A stretch of DNA of 40,721 nt from Mycobacterium sp. 1465703.0 (GTDB lineage: Bacteria > Actinomycetota > Actinomycetes > Mycobacteriales > Mycobacteriaceae), in the NCBI RefSeq assembly GCF_001672975.1, contig NZ_LZKU01000286.1, positions 1 to 40,721 of the forward strand. The letters run 5' to 3'. Positions 30,762-39,225 of this stretch are shown in pieces; the stretch's first letter is position 1; every line of letters starts with the position of its first letter. A program made the translations under genes and the position numbers. Under the pieces are notes generated by a model. It was not told the DNA's origin. It did no database searches and saw only the letters and a list, made by a program, of their open reading frames with translations.

Positions 30762-31830
30762 CTCCCCTGACGAAGCCGCCTTCCGAGAGCGGCTGCGCAC
30801 TTGGCTCTCGGCACATGCCAAAGAGTTCTCCGGCTCAGGCGATGAGTATTGGGTTCGCATGGCCGACTGGCATCGCGCCCTGTACGACAACGGCTTCTTC
30901 GGCCTGTCCTGGCCACGCGATTGGGGCGGGCAGGACCTGGCGCCCGTCTACGACGTCATCGTCGACGAGGAACTGGTGCGGGCCGGCGCGCCGCCACGCC
31001 CCAGCGTCGGCTATCTTGTCTACGGCATCGGAGAGCACGCCAGCGACGAGCTGCGAAAGCGGTTCCTGCCCGGCATCATCAACGGAACCGAGCGCTGGTG
31101 CCAGGGCTTCAGCGAGCCCGGCGCCGGCTCGGATCTGGCTTCGCTGACCACGACCGCTCGCCTCGAAGGCGACACCTATGTGGTGAACGGTCACAAGATC
31201 TGGACCAGCTACTCCGACGTTGCCGACTGGTGTCTGTTGTTGGCCCGCACCGACCCCGACGCCAAGCGCCACCGCGGCCTGTCGGCGTTTGTCCTGGAGA
31301 TGAAACAGCCCGGGGTGCAACAACGTCCGCTGCAGATGATCAACGGGGTGACGAACGAATTCGGTCAGGTGTTCTTCGATGACGCGAAGGTGCCGGCGGA
31401 CCGGATGGTCGGTGCCCCCGGCGACGGCTGGGCGGTGGCGATGACCGTCGTCGGGCACGAACGCGAGCCCTCAACGCTCGGCTACGCAGCCCGCTACGGC
31501 AAGCTCGTTCGAGAGTTGTTGTCGCGCAACGACGGTGAAGTCCCCGAAGAGCTGGCGTGGGCTGCAGTTCAGTCGGATATGCTGACCCATCACGTGCGGC
31601 GGCGGCTGTCCGAACAGCTCGACGGGGTATCGCACGGCTCGGAAGGCTCGCTGGACAAACTGCTGATGACCTGGGTAGAGCAATCCGTCGGGCATGCCGC
31701 TCTGGCTGTGACGGGAACGCGCGATCCCGACCTGCTCAGCGCCTACCTGTACAGCCGGGCGCAGAGCGTGATGGGCGGCACCTCACAAATACAGAAGAAC
31801 ATCATCGCTTCACGAATCTTGGGATTGTAG
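30748..31830 (+). CDS. Acyl-CoA dehydrogenase, large (probably catalytic) subunit
   Basis: A 360-residue acyl-CoA dehydrogenase. CQGFSEPGAGSDLASL is the FAD/substrate segment, VNGHKIWTSYSDVADW the next conserved block, and VMGGTSQIQKNIIASRILGL the C-terminal motif. The usual late glutamate before GT is glycine. A candidate base is E238 or E240 in GHEREPSTLG, the region where I recall the catalytic glutamate of FadE28-type subunits. A TTG start at 30748 is supported by GAAGGAG 7 bp upstream and by the 14-bp overlap with the small subunit. The pair probably dehydrogenates a bulky or branched acyl-CoA. Confidence 0.9.
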   Translation: MDFRDSPDEAAFRERLRTWLSAHAKEFSGSGDEYWVRMADWHRALYDNGFFGLSWPRDWGGQDLAPVYDVIVDEELVRAGAPPRPSVGYLVYGIGEHASDELRKRFLPGIINGTERWCQGFSEPGAGSDLASLTTTARLEGDTYVVNGHKIWTSYSDVADWCLLLARTDPDAKRHRGLSAFVLEMKQPGVQQRPLQMINGVTNEFGQVFFDDAKVPADRMVGAPGDGWAVAMTVVGHEREPSTLGYAARYGKLVRELLSRNDGEVPEELAWAAVQSDMLTHHVRRRLSEQLDGVSHGSEGSLDKLLMTWVEQSVGHAALAVTGTRDPDLLSAYLYSRAQSVMGGTSQIQKNIIASRILGL

Positions 31831-31893
31831 GAGTGATCGCGAACGCGGGCGAAGCCCGGGTGAAGCGGGTCACGACCATCGAAGGAGTCTGAC

Positions 31894-32664
31894 GTGTACG
31901 ACATGCCTACCGAAATCGACGTCCAGGCCGACGGTGCCCTGCGCATCATCACGCTCAACCGGCCGGATTCGCTCAACTCGGTCAACGACAACCTGCACGT
32001 CGGGCTCGCCCGGTTGTGGCAGCGATTGACCGATGACCCCACGGCTAGGGCCGCGGTGATCACCGGCGCCGGCCGGGCGTTTTCGGCCGGCGGCGATTTC
32101 ACCTACTTGGAAGAGCTGGCGAACGATGCCGAGTTGCGCGCCAAAACCATCCGGGACGGGCGCGAGATCGTGCTGGGCATGGCGCGATGCCGAATTCCGG
32201 TGGTGGCGGCGGTCAACGGCCCCGCTGTCGGGTTGGGCTGCAGTCTGGTGGCGCTCAGCGACATCGTCTACATCGCCGAGAACGCCTATCTGGCCGACCC
32301 GCACGTGCAGGTGGGGCTGGTGGCCGCCGACGGTGGGCCGCTGACCTGGCCGCTCCACATCAGCCTGCTGCTGGCCAAGGAGTTCGCTCTCACCGGCACC
32401 CGCATCAGTGCACACCGGGCGGTCGAACTGGGATTGGCCAATCACATTGCGGACGATCCGGTTTCAGAGGCGATCGCCACCGCCAAGAAGATTCTGGAGT
32501 TGCCGCAACAGGCGGTCGAGAGCACCAAGCGGGTGCTCAACATTCATCTGGAGCGGGCGGTGCTCGCAAGTCTGGACTATGCGCTGTCGGCCGAGAGCCA
32601 GTCATTCCTGACCGAGGACTTCCGCGCCAACGTCGCGAAATTCAACGCCGCCAAGAAAAACTGA
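31894..32664 (+). CDS. Enoyl-CoA hydratase/isomerase-family protein (crotonase)
   Basis: A 256-residue crotonase. The oxyanion-hole segments are RAFSAGGDF and GPAVGLGCSL. The canonical catalytic glutamates are not obvious: HVQVGLVAADGGPLTWPL carries D and H where E residues are usual. It may therefore be a hydratase variant, an isomerase or a C-C hydrolase. The start is a GTG at 31894 after GAAGGAG. It follows the dehydrogenase pair by 63 bp on the same strand, consistent with the hydration step, and converges with pip (21-bp gap). Confidence 0.87.
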   Translation: MYDMPTEIDVQADGALRIITLNRPDSLNSVNDNLHVGLARLWQRLTDDPTARAAVITGAGRAFSAGGDFTYLEELANDAELRAKTIRDGREIVLGMARCRIPVVAAVNGPAVGLGCSLVALSDIVYIAENAYLADPHVQVGLVAADGGPLTWPLHISLLLAKEFALTGTRISAHRAVELGLANHIADDPVSEAIATAKKILELPQQAVESTKRVLNIHLERAVLASLDYALSAESQSFLTEDFRANVAKFNAAKKN

Positions 32665-32685
32665 GGTGGTCGTCGCGCGACGGCC

Positions 32686-33567
32686 TCAGTCGTGCCGGCG
32701 CAGGAAGTCACGCATTACCGAATCGAACTTGTCCGGTTCTTCGATGAAGGGCATGTGAGCGCTGGACTCGAACAGCTCGAATCGTGATCCCGCTATGCGC
32801 TGGTGCATTTCCCACATGTGCTCGGGTACGCATTCGTCGTACCTACCCGCAAGCACCAGTGTCGGCACGGCGATTTCGTCGAGCCGGTCGACCACGTCCC
32901 AGTTCCGGATGGTCCCGACGATGTGAAAGTCGCTGGGGCCGAACATGGTCTCGAAGACCTCGGCGCCCATGTTACGAAACGCATCCTCGAGTTCTCGCGG
33001 CCAAGGACGGACCCGGCACAGGTAAGTCTCATTCCAGGTCCGGATTGCGGCCTGGTATTCGGGGGAGGACGTCGTGCCGGCGGCTTCATGACGGTCGATG
33101 GCGGCTTGGGTAAGCGGACCCAATGCGGACTTCAACCGCGCCACCATCTTCGCGAACTCCGGGATGGACGCGATGCTGTTCGAAATCGTCAGGCTCGCCA
33201 CGCCGGAAGGCGCCGCGTCGAGCATGTACTGCTGGGCCAACATTCCGCCCCAGGAGTTGCCGAACAGATGGAAGCGGTCCAGGCCGAGGGCACGCACCAC
33301 GGCGTCCACCTCGGCTACCGAGCGATCCATCGTCCAAAGCCCGGGATTGGGCGGACATTTGGAGTTACCGCAACCAAGCTGATCCCAGAAGATGACCTCG
33401 CGTTGGGTGTCAAGCCGGCCCAGCGACCGCAAGTAGTTGTGCGGTAAGCCCGGCCCGCCGTGGATGACCAGCAGCGGAAGGCCCGGCCCGCCGCCGGTCC
33501 GGGTGAACCAAATTTGTCCGCCGGGGACGTCGATCATCCCCTCCGCCGCAGTCGTCGCGTTCGCCAT
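32686..33567 (-). CDS. pip: Proline iminopeptidase (Rv0840c-like)
   Basis: A 293-residue alpha/beta-hydrolase of family S33. HGGPG at 36-40 is the oxyanion motif, GNSWGG carries the nucleophile S105, and the acid and base lie in RYDECVPE and SAHMPF. It releases N-terminal proline from peptides in the cytoplasm. The sequence closely resembles what I recall of M. tuberculosis Pip. In that genome it follows Rv0839 directly. Here it is surrounded by catabolic genes, and its promoter gap shares the cluster palindrome, so it may have been drawn into the regulon or may act on an amide intermediate. Confidence 0.85.
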   Translation of the reverse strand: MANATTAAEGMIDVPGGQIWFTRTGGGPGLPLLVIHGGPGLPHNYLRSLGRLDTQREVIFWDQLGCGNSKCPPNPGLWTMDRSVAEVDAVVRALGLDRFHLFGNSWGGMLAQQYMLDAAPSGVASLTISNSIASIPEFAKMVARLKSALGPLTQAAIDRHEAAGTTSSPEYQAAIRTWNETYLCRVRPWPRELEDAFRNMGAEVFETMFGPSDFHIVGTIRNWDVVDRLDEIAVPTLVLAGRYDECVPEHMWEMHQRIAGSRFELFESSAHMPFIEEPDKFDSVMRDFLRRHD

Positions 33568-33649
33568 CAGCAGCAGTGTAGGCAGTTTCGGCCCGGGCAG
33601 AGGGACCGCGGCCGACGGCTCCTCCTTGCAACTCGCACTCTCCTACTGT

Positions 33650-33664
33650 GAGAATAGTGTTCTC
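33650..33664. promoter_or_regulatory. Palindromic operator GAGAAT-AGT-GTTCTC in a divergent promoter
   Basis: This 15-bp palindrome, extending to 17 bp as TGAGAATAGTGTTCTCA (33649-33665), lies 83 bp from the pip start and 54 bp from the thiolase start. Read on the other strand it differs by one arm base from the site at 28378-28392. Two copies of one rare palindrome at two divergent promoters of the same catabolic block suggest a common repressor. Confidence 0.75.
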
Positions 33665-33717
33665 AATGAATGTGCGGGTCGCTCTCAACGATCTGCTTAT
33701 TGAACTGGAGAAGCACC

Positions 33718-34857
33718 GTGTCTGAAGCCGTCATCGTGTCCGCCCTGCGCACCCCCATCGGTACCGCCCGCAAAGGCACGCTGCGCGACACCAGTGCGTT
33801 CGATCTGGCACACCACGTGGTCAGCGAAGCGGCCAAGGATCTGGATCCGGCGCAGGTCGACGACGTGATCCTGGGTGAAGGCCTCTACGGCGGTGGTGTG
33901 CTGGCCCGCCACGCGGCCGTCACCGCAGGCCTGACCCAGGTGCCCGGCTTGGCGAACAATCGGCACTGCGCGGCGGGTCAGGCGGCCGTGCAGTCCGCGG
34001 CGGCGAGCGTGCGCGCGGGCATGGATCAACTCATCATCGCCGGCGGCGTGAACTCGGCGTCGACGTCGCCGCGGTCGCGGATGCAGGTGGACGGCGAGTG
34101 GGTCGACTGGTTCCCTCCGACCCACCCGGACCGGCCGGACGCGCCGAACATGGATATGTCGATCACCGTGGGATGGAACGCCGCGGTCAAAGCGGGGGTG
34201 AGTCGCGAGGAGATGGACGCGTGGGCGCTGCGGTCACACCGCAACGCGATCGCCGCCATTGACGAAGGCCGCTTCAAAGAAGAGATCGTTTCCATGGATA
34301 CACCGCATGGATTGTTCTCGGTTGACGAGCACCCGCGCCGCGACACCAGCATGGAGAAGCTCGGCGCACTCAAGCCGCTACACCCAGAAATCGAAGGCTT
34401 CTCGATCACCGCCGGCAATGCCTGCGGCGCCAACGACGGCGCCGCGGTGCTGACGATCGCCAGCGATTCGCTCGGGCTGCCCGCACTGGCCACCATCCGG
34501 TCCTGGGCATCCGTCGGCGTCGACCCGGCGATCACCGGCTTGGCGCCGGTCGAAGCGATACCGAAAGCTCTTGGAAGAGCTGGGCTTTCGATCGCCGACG
34601 TGGACCTTTACGAGATCAACGAGGCCTTCGCCGCCATGTGCGTGGCCACCATCAAACTGCTCGAGCTGGACCCCGACAAGGTCAACGTCAGTGGCAGTGG
34701 CTGCTCGCTGGGGCACCCGGTCGCGGCGACCGGAGCCCGGATGCTGGTCACCCTGGTTCACGAATTGCGCCGCCGCGGCGGCGGCATCGGCGTCGCGGCC
34801 ATGTGTGCGGGGGGCGGAATGGGTTCGGCGACAGTGATCGAGGTCGCGGCTCCATAA
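33718..34857 (+). CDS. Thiolase (acetyl-CoA acyltransferase family)
   Basis: A 379-residue thiolase with all catalytic elements: nucleophile C84 in NNRHCAAGQAA, H333 in CSLGHPVAATG, C363 in CAGGGMG, and EINEAFA. Two motif variants are unusual: NACGANDGAA, where the family mostly has SGxxDGAA, and GHPVAATG instead of GHPxGATG. It would cleave a 3-ketoacyl-CoA. The GTG at 33718 follows GGAG, and homology starts immediately. The longer frame to 33670 would overlap the promoter. MeaB follows after 7 bp, so the two genes form an operon. Confidence 0.92.
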   Translation: MSEAVIVSALRTPIGTARKGTLRDTSAFDLAHHVVSEAAKDLDPAQVDDVILGEGLYGGGVLARHAAVTAGLTQVPGLANNRHCAAGQAAVQSAAASVRAGMDQLIIAGGVNSASTSPRSRMQVDGEWVDWFPPTHPDRPDAPNMDMSITVGWNAAVKAGVSREEMDAWALRSHRNAIAAIDEGRFKEEIVSMDTPHGLFSVDEHPRRDTSMEKLGALKPLHPEIEGFSITAGNACGANDGAAVLTIASDSLGLPALATIRSWASVGVDPAITGLAPVEAIPKALGRAGLSIADVDLYEINEAFAAMCVATIKLLELDPDKVNVSGSGCSLGHPVAATGARMLVTLVHELRRRGGGIGVAAMCAGGGMGSATVIEVAAP

Positions 34858-34864
34858 TGCGTAC

Positions 34865-35752
34865 ATGATCATCGCTGATCTGATTGCCCGTGCGCGCAAC
34901 GGATCTCCCCGCGCGGCCGGCCGGCTCCTCAGCCTCGTCGAGGGCGAGCAGCGCGACGAGGTGTTGGCGAATCTCGGACCCGCGCCACAGGCCATGGGGC
35001 CGGTCGTCGGCATCACCGGACCGCCGGGCGCCGGGAAGTCGACGACGGTTGCCGCGCTGGTCGCCGCCTACCGAACGCGCGGCTACCGGGTGGCGGTGCT
35101 GGCGGTAGACCCGTCTTCGCCGTTCAGCGGGGGTGCGCTGCTGGGCGATCGGATTCGAATGGCCGCGCATATCAACGACTCCGATGTACTCATTCGGTCG
35201 GTCGCGACCCGCGGGCACCTCGGCGGCCTGGCCGCAGCGGTTCCGGCCGCCATCCGGTTGCTCGGTGCGATCGGTTACGACGTGGTGCTGCTGGAGACGG
35301 TGGGGGTGGGGCAGTCCGAGATCGAGATCGCCGCCGTTGCCGATCCGACGGTGGTCATCCTCAATCCCGGGGCGGGCGACGCGGTTCAGGCTGCCAAGGC
35401 GGGCGTGTTGGAGGTCGCCGACATCGTCGCGGTCAACAAGGCGGACCGGGACGGTGCCGAGCAGACGGTTCGGGATCTTCGGGCCGAAACCAGCGCCCCC
35501 ATCGTTTCGTTGATCGCGGCCCGGGGCGAAGGTATCGAGGACCTGATGGCCGCCATCGAGGACCACCGCCGCAGCGACAGTCGTGCCCGCCGGCTGGCTC
35601 GCGCCCGAGCGCAGATTCTGTCGCTGGCGCAATCGCGGCTGCGGACCCAGCCCGATCTCGACCGGCTCGCCGAAGCGGTCGTCGACGGCGACCAGGACCC
35701 GTATACGGCCGCCGATCAGCTGATCGCACCGCCTTCACCGGAAACGGACTGA
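34865..35752 (+). CDS. meaB: MeaB/ArgK-type GTPase, chaperone of B12-dependent mutases
   Basis: A 295-residue G3E-family GTPase. The P-loop GPPGAGKST is at 52-60, VLAVDPSSPFSGGALLGDRI is the family-diagnostic switch region, ETVGVGQSE follows, and NKAD confers GTP specificity. MeaB proteins gate adenosylcobalamin loading and protect methylmalonyl-CoA-type mutases from inactivation. It lies 11 kb from the split mutase but in the same catabolic region, immediately after the thiolase. M. tuberculosis-like genomes carry another copy next to mutAB, so this one is probably dedicated to the local mutase. Confidence 0.92.
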   Translation: MIIADLIARARNGSPRAAGRLLSLVEGEQRDEVLANLGPAPQAMGPVVGITGPPGAGKSTTVAALVAAYRTRGYRVAVLAVDPSSPFSGGALLGDRIRMAAHINDSDVLIRSVATRGHLGGLAAAVPAAIRLLGAIGYDVVLLETVGVGQSEIEIAAVADPTVVILNPGAGDAVQAAKAGVLEVADIVAVNKADRDGAEQTVRDLRAETSAPIVSLIAARGEGIEDLMAAIEDHRRSDSRARRLARARAQILSLAQSRLRTQPDLDRLAEAVVDGDQDPYTAADQLIAPPSPETD

Positions 35753-35927
35753 CGGTTCCTCAGACGCGCAGCGCGACCGTCATCCTCGGAATCACGCTTT
35801 CCCCATCAGTACCGGCAGCCGGGCATAAGGCGAGTTTGAAATGCGCTAGCACCGGCGCTACCACGGATGAAACTCACCTATTGGTTGGTCCCGCAGCGGT
35901 TTGACGCGGGTGCGAGCTCCACCCTGG

Positions 35928-37544
35928 CTACTTCAGGTCGACCGACTTTCCGGTGGCCGCCGCGTGGCCGGCCCGGTAACCGAAAACCATTGCCGGGCCC
36001 AGGGTTCCGCCGGCACCACCGTAGGCCCGTCCGGTTACCCCGCCCATCGCATTGCCCGCGGCGAACAGGCCCGGTATCGGCTCGCCGCCGACATGCAGAA
36101 CGCGGGCGTCGTGATCGGTGCGCGGGCCGCCCTTGGTGCCCATCGCACCGATGCTTACCGGCACCGCATAGAACGGCGCGGTGTCGATCGGGCCCAGGGT
36201 CTTGCCGGCCGGCGTGGTCGCGCTGTCGTCACCCCAGTAGCCGTCGTAGGCGCTGGAGCCGCGCCCGAAGTCGGGATCAGCGCCGGCGGCCACGTGACGG
36301 TTCCAGCTCTCGACGGTGCGGGTCAGTCCGTCAGCGTCGATACCGGTCTTGGCGGCCAACTCGGCAAGGTCAGCCGACTCGCAGAACCAGTCCGGGACGG
36401 GCTGTCCGGGTTCGATACCGAGAAATCCATAGCGCTGCAGGTGAACTGAATCGAATACCATCCAACCGCGATCGTTCACGTAGCCGCCGCGTGGGTCCAG
36501 GTAATGGAAGGCGCCGGCCATCGAGTTGTAGTCGCACGCCTCGTTGACGAAACGTCGCCCGGCCGAGTTGACGATGATGCTGCGCGGCCGCGTTCTTTCC
36601 AGTCGCACGCTGCGGCTGCGCGGCTTGCCCTCGATGGTGTCGCCGGGGATCTGCACGATCGGCACCCACCACGCTTCGCCCATGTTGGCCAGGTCGGCTC
36701 CGTGCGCCATCGCCATGCGCAAACCGTCGCCGGTGTTATTGGGTGGAGAGACCGCGCCATGCATGGGGCCGCGCAGAAATGCTTGTGCCAGAGCGGGATC
36801 CCACTCGAAGCCACCGGTGCCCAGGATGACCCCGTGCCGGGCTCGAACGCTGACGGCCCGATCCGGCAGAGCCACCCGCACACCGGTGATTTCTCCGTCC
36901 TCGGCGATGAGTCCTTCGGCGCGCGCGTTGGTGTGTGGGGTTACCCCGGCATCCAGCAGGCCCTTGAGCAGACCCGCGATCAGCGCGGTGCCCGCGACGC
37001 ACAGGTGGCTGGTCCGCTCGTCGATTGCCGCGTGCAGGCGTGCTCTGGTCTCGGCGTCGAATCCGACGTTGGACCAGTCAGCCGGGAAAGATGTGATCCG
37101 GGTTGCCCATTCGCCCAATTGAGCCAGATCGAACGGTGCCGCACTCAGCGATCTGCCCCCGGCCGGCTGCCCGCCGGGCAATTCGGGACGGTAGTCGGGG
37201 AAGCCGGTTGCAATCTCGAATTGCAGACCGCTGTGTGCCTCGATGAAATCGAGCATCGCCGGACCGGTACGCACGAACGTTTCGACCAACTCGTCGTCCA
37301 TCGACCCAAGCGACTGGGCACGCAGGTACCGCAGCGCATCGGCAGGCGTCAATTCGCCGTCGGGAGAGCGGTTATGGGCGGGGATCCACACGATGCCGCC
37401 GGACACGGCGGTGGTCCCGCCGACAGTCGGGGCCTTTTCGTAGACCTCCACCGAGGCGCCCGCTACGGCTGCGGTCAGTGCGGCGGTGAGGCCGGCGCCG
37501 CCGCTGCCAAGCACGACGACATCGACTTCGTGGTCCCATGGCAT
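35928..37544 (-). CDS. FAD-dependent dehydrogenase, KstD/fumarate-reductase flavoprotein family
   Basis: A 538-residue flavoprotein. The FAD-binding GSGGAG is at 13-18, VGGTTAVSGGIVWIP is the conserved following block, and FAAGNAMGGVTGRAYGGAG, with TLGPAMVFGYRAG, is the C-terminal FAD motif. The family includes 3-ketosteroid delta1-dehydrogenases and fumarate-reductase-like flavoproteins. These introduce or reduce a carbon-carbon double bond next to a carbonyl. The substrate is not inferable. Start ATG 37544 follows a purine-rich site. IclR lies 14 bp upstream on the same strand, so they form an operon. Confidence 0.88.
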   Translation of the reverse strand: MPWDHEVDVVVLGSGGAGLTAALTAAVAGASVEVYEKAPTVGGTTAVSGGIVWIPAHNRSPDGELTPADALRYLRAQSLGSMDDELVETFVRTGPAMLDFIEAHSGLQFEIATGFPDYRPELPGGQPAGGRSLSAAPFDLAQLGEWATRITSFPADWSNVGFDAETRARLHAAIDERTSHLCVAGTALIAGLLKGLLDAGVTPHTNARAEGLIAEDGEITGVRVALPDRAVSVRARHGVILGTGGFEWDPALAQAFLRGPMHGAVSPPNNTGDGLRMAMAHGADLANMGEAWWVPIVQIPGDTIEGKPRSRSVRLERTRPRSIIVNSAGRRFVNEACDYNSMAGAFHYLDPRGGYVNDRGWMVFDSVHLQRYGFLGIEPGQPVPDWFCESADLAELAAKTGIDADGLTRTVESWNRHVAAGADPDFGRGSSAYDGYWGDDSATTPAGKTLGPIDTAPFYAVPVSIGAMGTKGGPRTDHDARVLHVGGEPIPGLFAAGNAMGGVTGRAYGGAGGTLGPAMVFGYRAGHAAATGKSVDLK

Positions 37545-37558
37545 GGACTGCTATCCCT

Positions 37559-38236
37559 TCAGCTCAGTAGCTCCGACAACTGCTTGGCGGCCTTGACGAC
37601 CGCGTCTTTCCCCCGCATCACGACGTCTTCTCGGTGCGAGATGAGGTTGATACACGTTGGTGGAGACGGCACCGGGCGGCGAACCCCCACCGCCAGGCCG
37701 TAGGTATTTGGTTCGATCTCGCCGTAGGTAGTCACCCAACCACGTTCGCGCGCACGGGAAACCAGCTCTCGTTCCCCTGGGCGCGGAGGCATGCACGCAA
37801 GCAGGGCGATCCCGGCGGCGCCGCGGTCGAGCGGGTATCGGCTGCCTTCGTGAAAGGAGAGTTGGTAGGCGACATGGCTGGGCACGATCACCGCGATCGC
37901 CACCTGCTGGTCGCCTTCGGCGATCAACAAGGACACCGTGGTGCCGAGTTCGTCGGCGAGCGCCCGCAGCGTCGGCAGGCTCAGTTGGCGCACGTTGCGG
38001 TCGAAGGACGCGCCGAGCACCGCTAGGCCGGCGGCCGGACGATAGCGGCCGTCTTCGCCCTTGGCGACCAGCCGAAACTCGGCCAACGTCGTCAGCAATC
38101 GGTAGGCGATGGTGCGATGCACGCCGACCTGATCGGCGAGCTGTTGCACGGTCAGTCCGCTGGGGGAGTCGGCCACCATCTGCAGCGCCGTCAGACCCCT
38201 GGCCAGGGTCTGCGAACCGGTACCGGTCCCCTTCAC
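37559..38236 (-). CDS. IclR-family transcriptional regulator
   Basis: A 225-residue IclR protein. The winged helix at about 8-60 includes LTVQQLADQVGVHRTIAYRL. The effector domain contains LGTTVSLLIAEGDQQVAI and LDRGAAGIALLA. IclR regulators usually control aromatic-acid or alkyl-acid catabolism and respond to a pathway metabolite. The GTG start at 38236 is supported by homology. It is divergent from the hydrolase-monooxygenase operon, with a clear inverted repeat in the 125-bp gap, and upstream of the flavoprotein gene. It likely controls both directions. Confidence 0.9.
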   Translation of the reverse strand: MKGTGTGSQTLARGLTALQMVADSPSGLTVQQLADQVGVHRTIAYRLLTTLAEFRLVAKGEDGRYRPAAGLAVLGASFDRNVRQLSLPTLRALADELGTTVSLLIAEGDQQVAIAVIVPSHVAYQLSFHEGSRYPLDRGAAGIALLACMPPRPGERELVSRARERGWVTTYGEIEPNTYGLAVGVRRPVPSPPTCINLISHREDVVMRGKDAVVKAAKQLSELLS

Positions 38237-38279
38237 AGCCTTGACAGACCTTCCCGCGAGAGCGAAGCTCTATATATAA

Positions 38280-38295
38280 CGCACATCAGTGTGCG
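38280..38295. promoter_or_regulatory. Candidate IclR operator CGCACA-TCAG-TGTGCG
   Basis: A perfect 6-bp inverted repeat with a 4-bp spacer lies 43 bp from the IclR start and 66 bp from the hydrolase start. A TATATATA run (38271-38278) immediately beside it could be a -10 element for the leftward or rightward promoter. A further half-site GCACAT follows at 38302-38307. Confidence 0.6.
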
Positions 38296-38361
38296 ATATT
38301 AGCACATCAAGTAAGCCGAAAACGAGAACGAGATTTCCCGATCTGGAGGCCGGACAGCACC

Positions 38362-39225
38362 GTGGCGGAGTTCGAGAGCATATGGAGCGATCTCCAAGGC
38401 GTCGCGTTTGAGCAGGGCTACCTCGACGCCGGAGGAGTACGTACCCGGTATCTGCGCGCCGGGGACCCCGGAAAGCCGGTGCTGGTCTTGCTGCACGGAT
38501 CCGGCGGCCACGCCGAGGCCTATGTCCGCAACCTGGCGGCACACGCGGATCACTTCTGGACCTGGTCGATCGACATGCTGGGCCATGGCTACACCGACAA
38601 GCCGGGCCACCCGCTGGAAGTCCGCCACTACGTCGAGCACCTGATGGCGGTGCTGCGCACCATCGGCGTCGACCGCGCGTGCATCAGTGGCGAATCGCTC
38701 GGGGGCTGGGTGGCCGCGCGCGCCGCCGTCGACCATCCCGACGTGGTCGACCGCCTGGTCCTCAACACCGCGGGCGGCTCCCAGGCCGATCCCGTTGTGA
38801 TGCAACGGATCATCACTTTGTCCATGGCCGCCGCAGAAAACCCGACCTGGGAGACGGTTCAGGCACGAATCAAATGGCTGATGGCCGACAAGTCCCAGGA
38901 CTACGACGACCTGGTCGCCAGCCGCCAGCGCGTCTATCGCCAACCAGGATTCGTCAGCGCCATGCGCGACATCATGGCGTTGCAGGATCCCGAGATTCGG
39001 GCGCGCAACATTCTCGGGCCGGCCGAATACGGCGCAATCATCGCACCGACGCTGGTGCTGTGGACGAGCGACGACCCGACCGCCGATGTCACCGAAGGCC
39101 GCCGCATGGCGTCGATGATTCCCAACGCGCGTTTCGAAGTGATGCCCGGCTGTGGCCACTGGCCGCAGTACGAAGACGCCAAGACATTCAATCGCCTCCA
39201 TCTCGACTTCCTGTTGGGCCGGTAA
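38362..39225 (+). CDS. Alpha/beta hydrolase, meta-cleavage-product-hydrolase-like
   Basis: A 287-residue alpha/beta hydrolase. The oxyanion motif is LLHGSGGH, the nucleophile S112 sits in SGESLGGW, the acid is near D238 in TSDDPT, and H266 lies in GCGHWPQYE. The core resembles MhpC/BphD-type C-C hydrolases that act after aromatic ring cleavage, though esterase activity cannot be excluded. The start is a GTG at 38362 after GGAGG. Its stop overlaps the ATG of the MhpA-like monooxygenase (TAATG), so the two are translationally coupled. Confidence 0.85.
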   Translation: MAEFESIWSDLQGVAFEQGYLDAGGVRTRYLRAGDPGKPVLVLLHGSGGHAEAYVRNLAAHADHFWTWSIDMLGHGYTDKPGHPLEVRHYVEHLMAVLRTIGVDRACISGESLGGWVAARAAVDHPDVVDRLVLNTAGGSQADPVVMQRIITLSMAAAENPTWETVQARIKWLMADKSQDYDDLVASRQRVYRQPGFVSAMRDIMALQDPEIRARNILGPAEYGAIIAPTLVLWTSDDPTADVTEGRRMASMIPNARFEVMPGCGHWPQYEDAKTFNRLHLDFLLGR

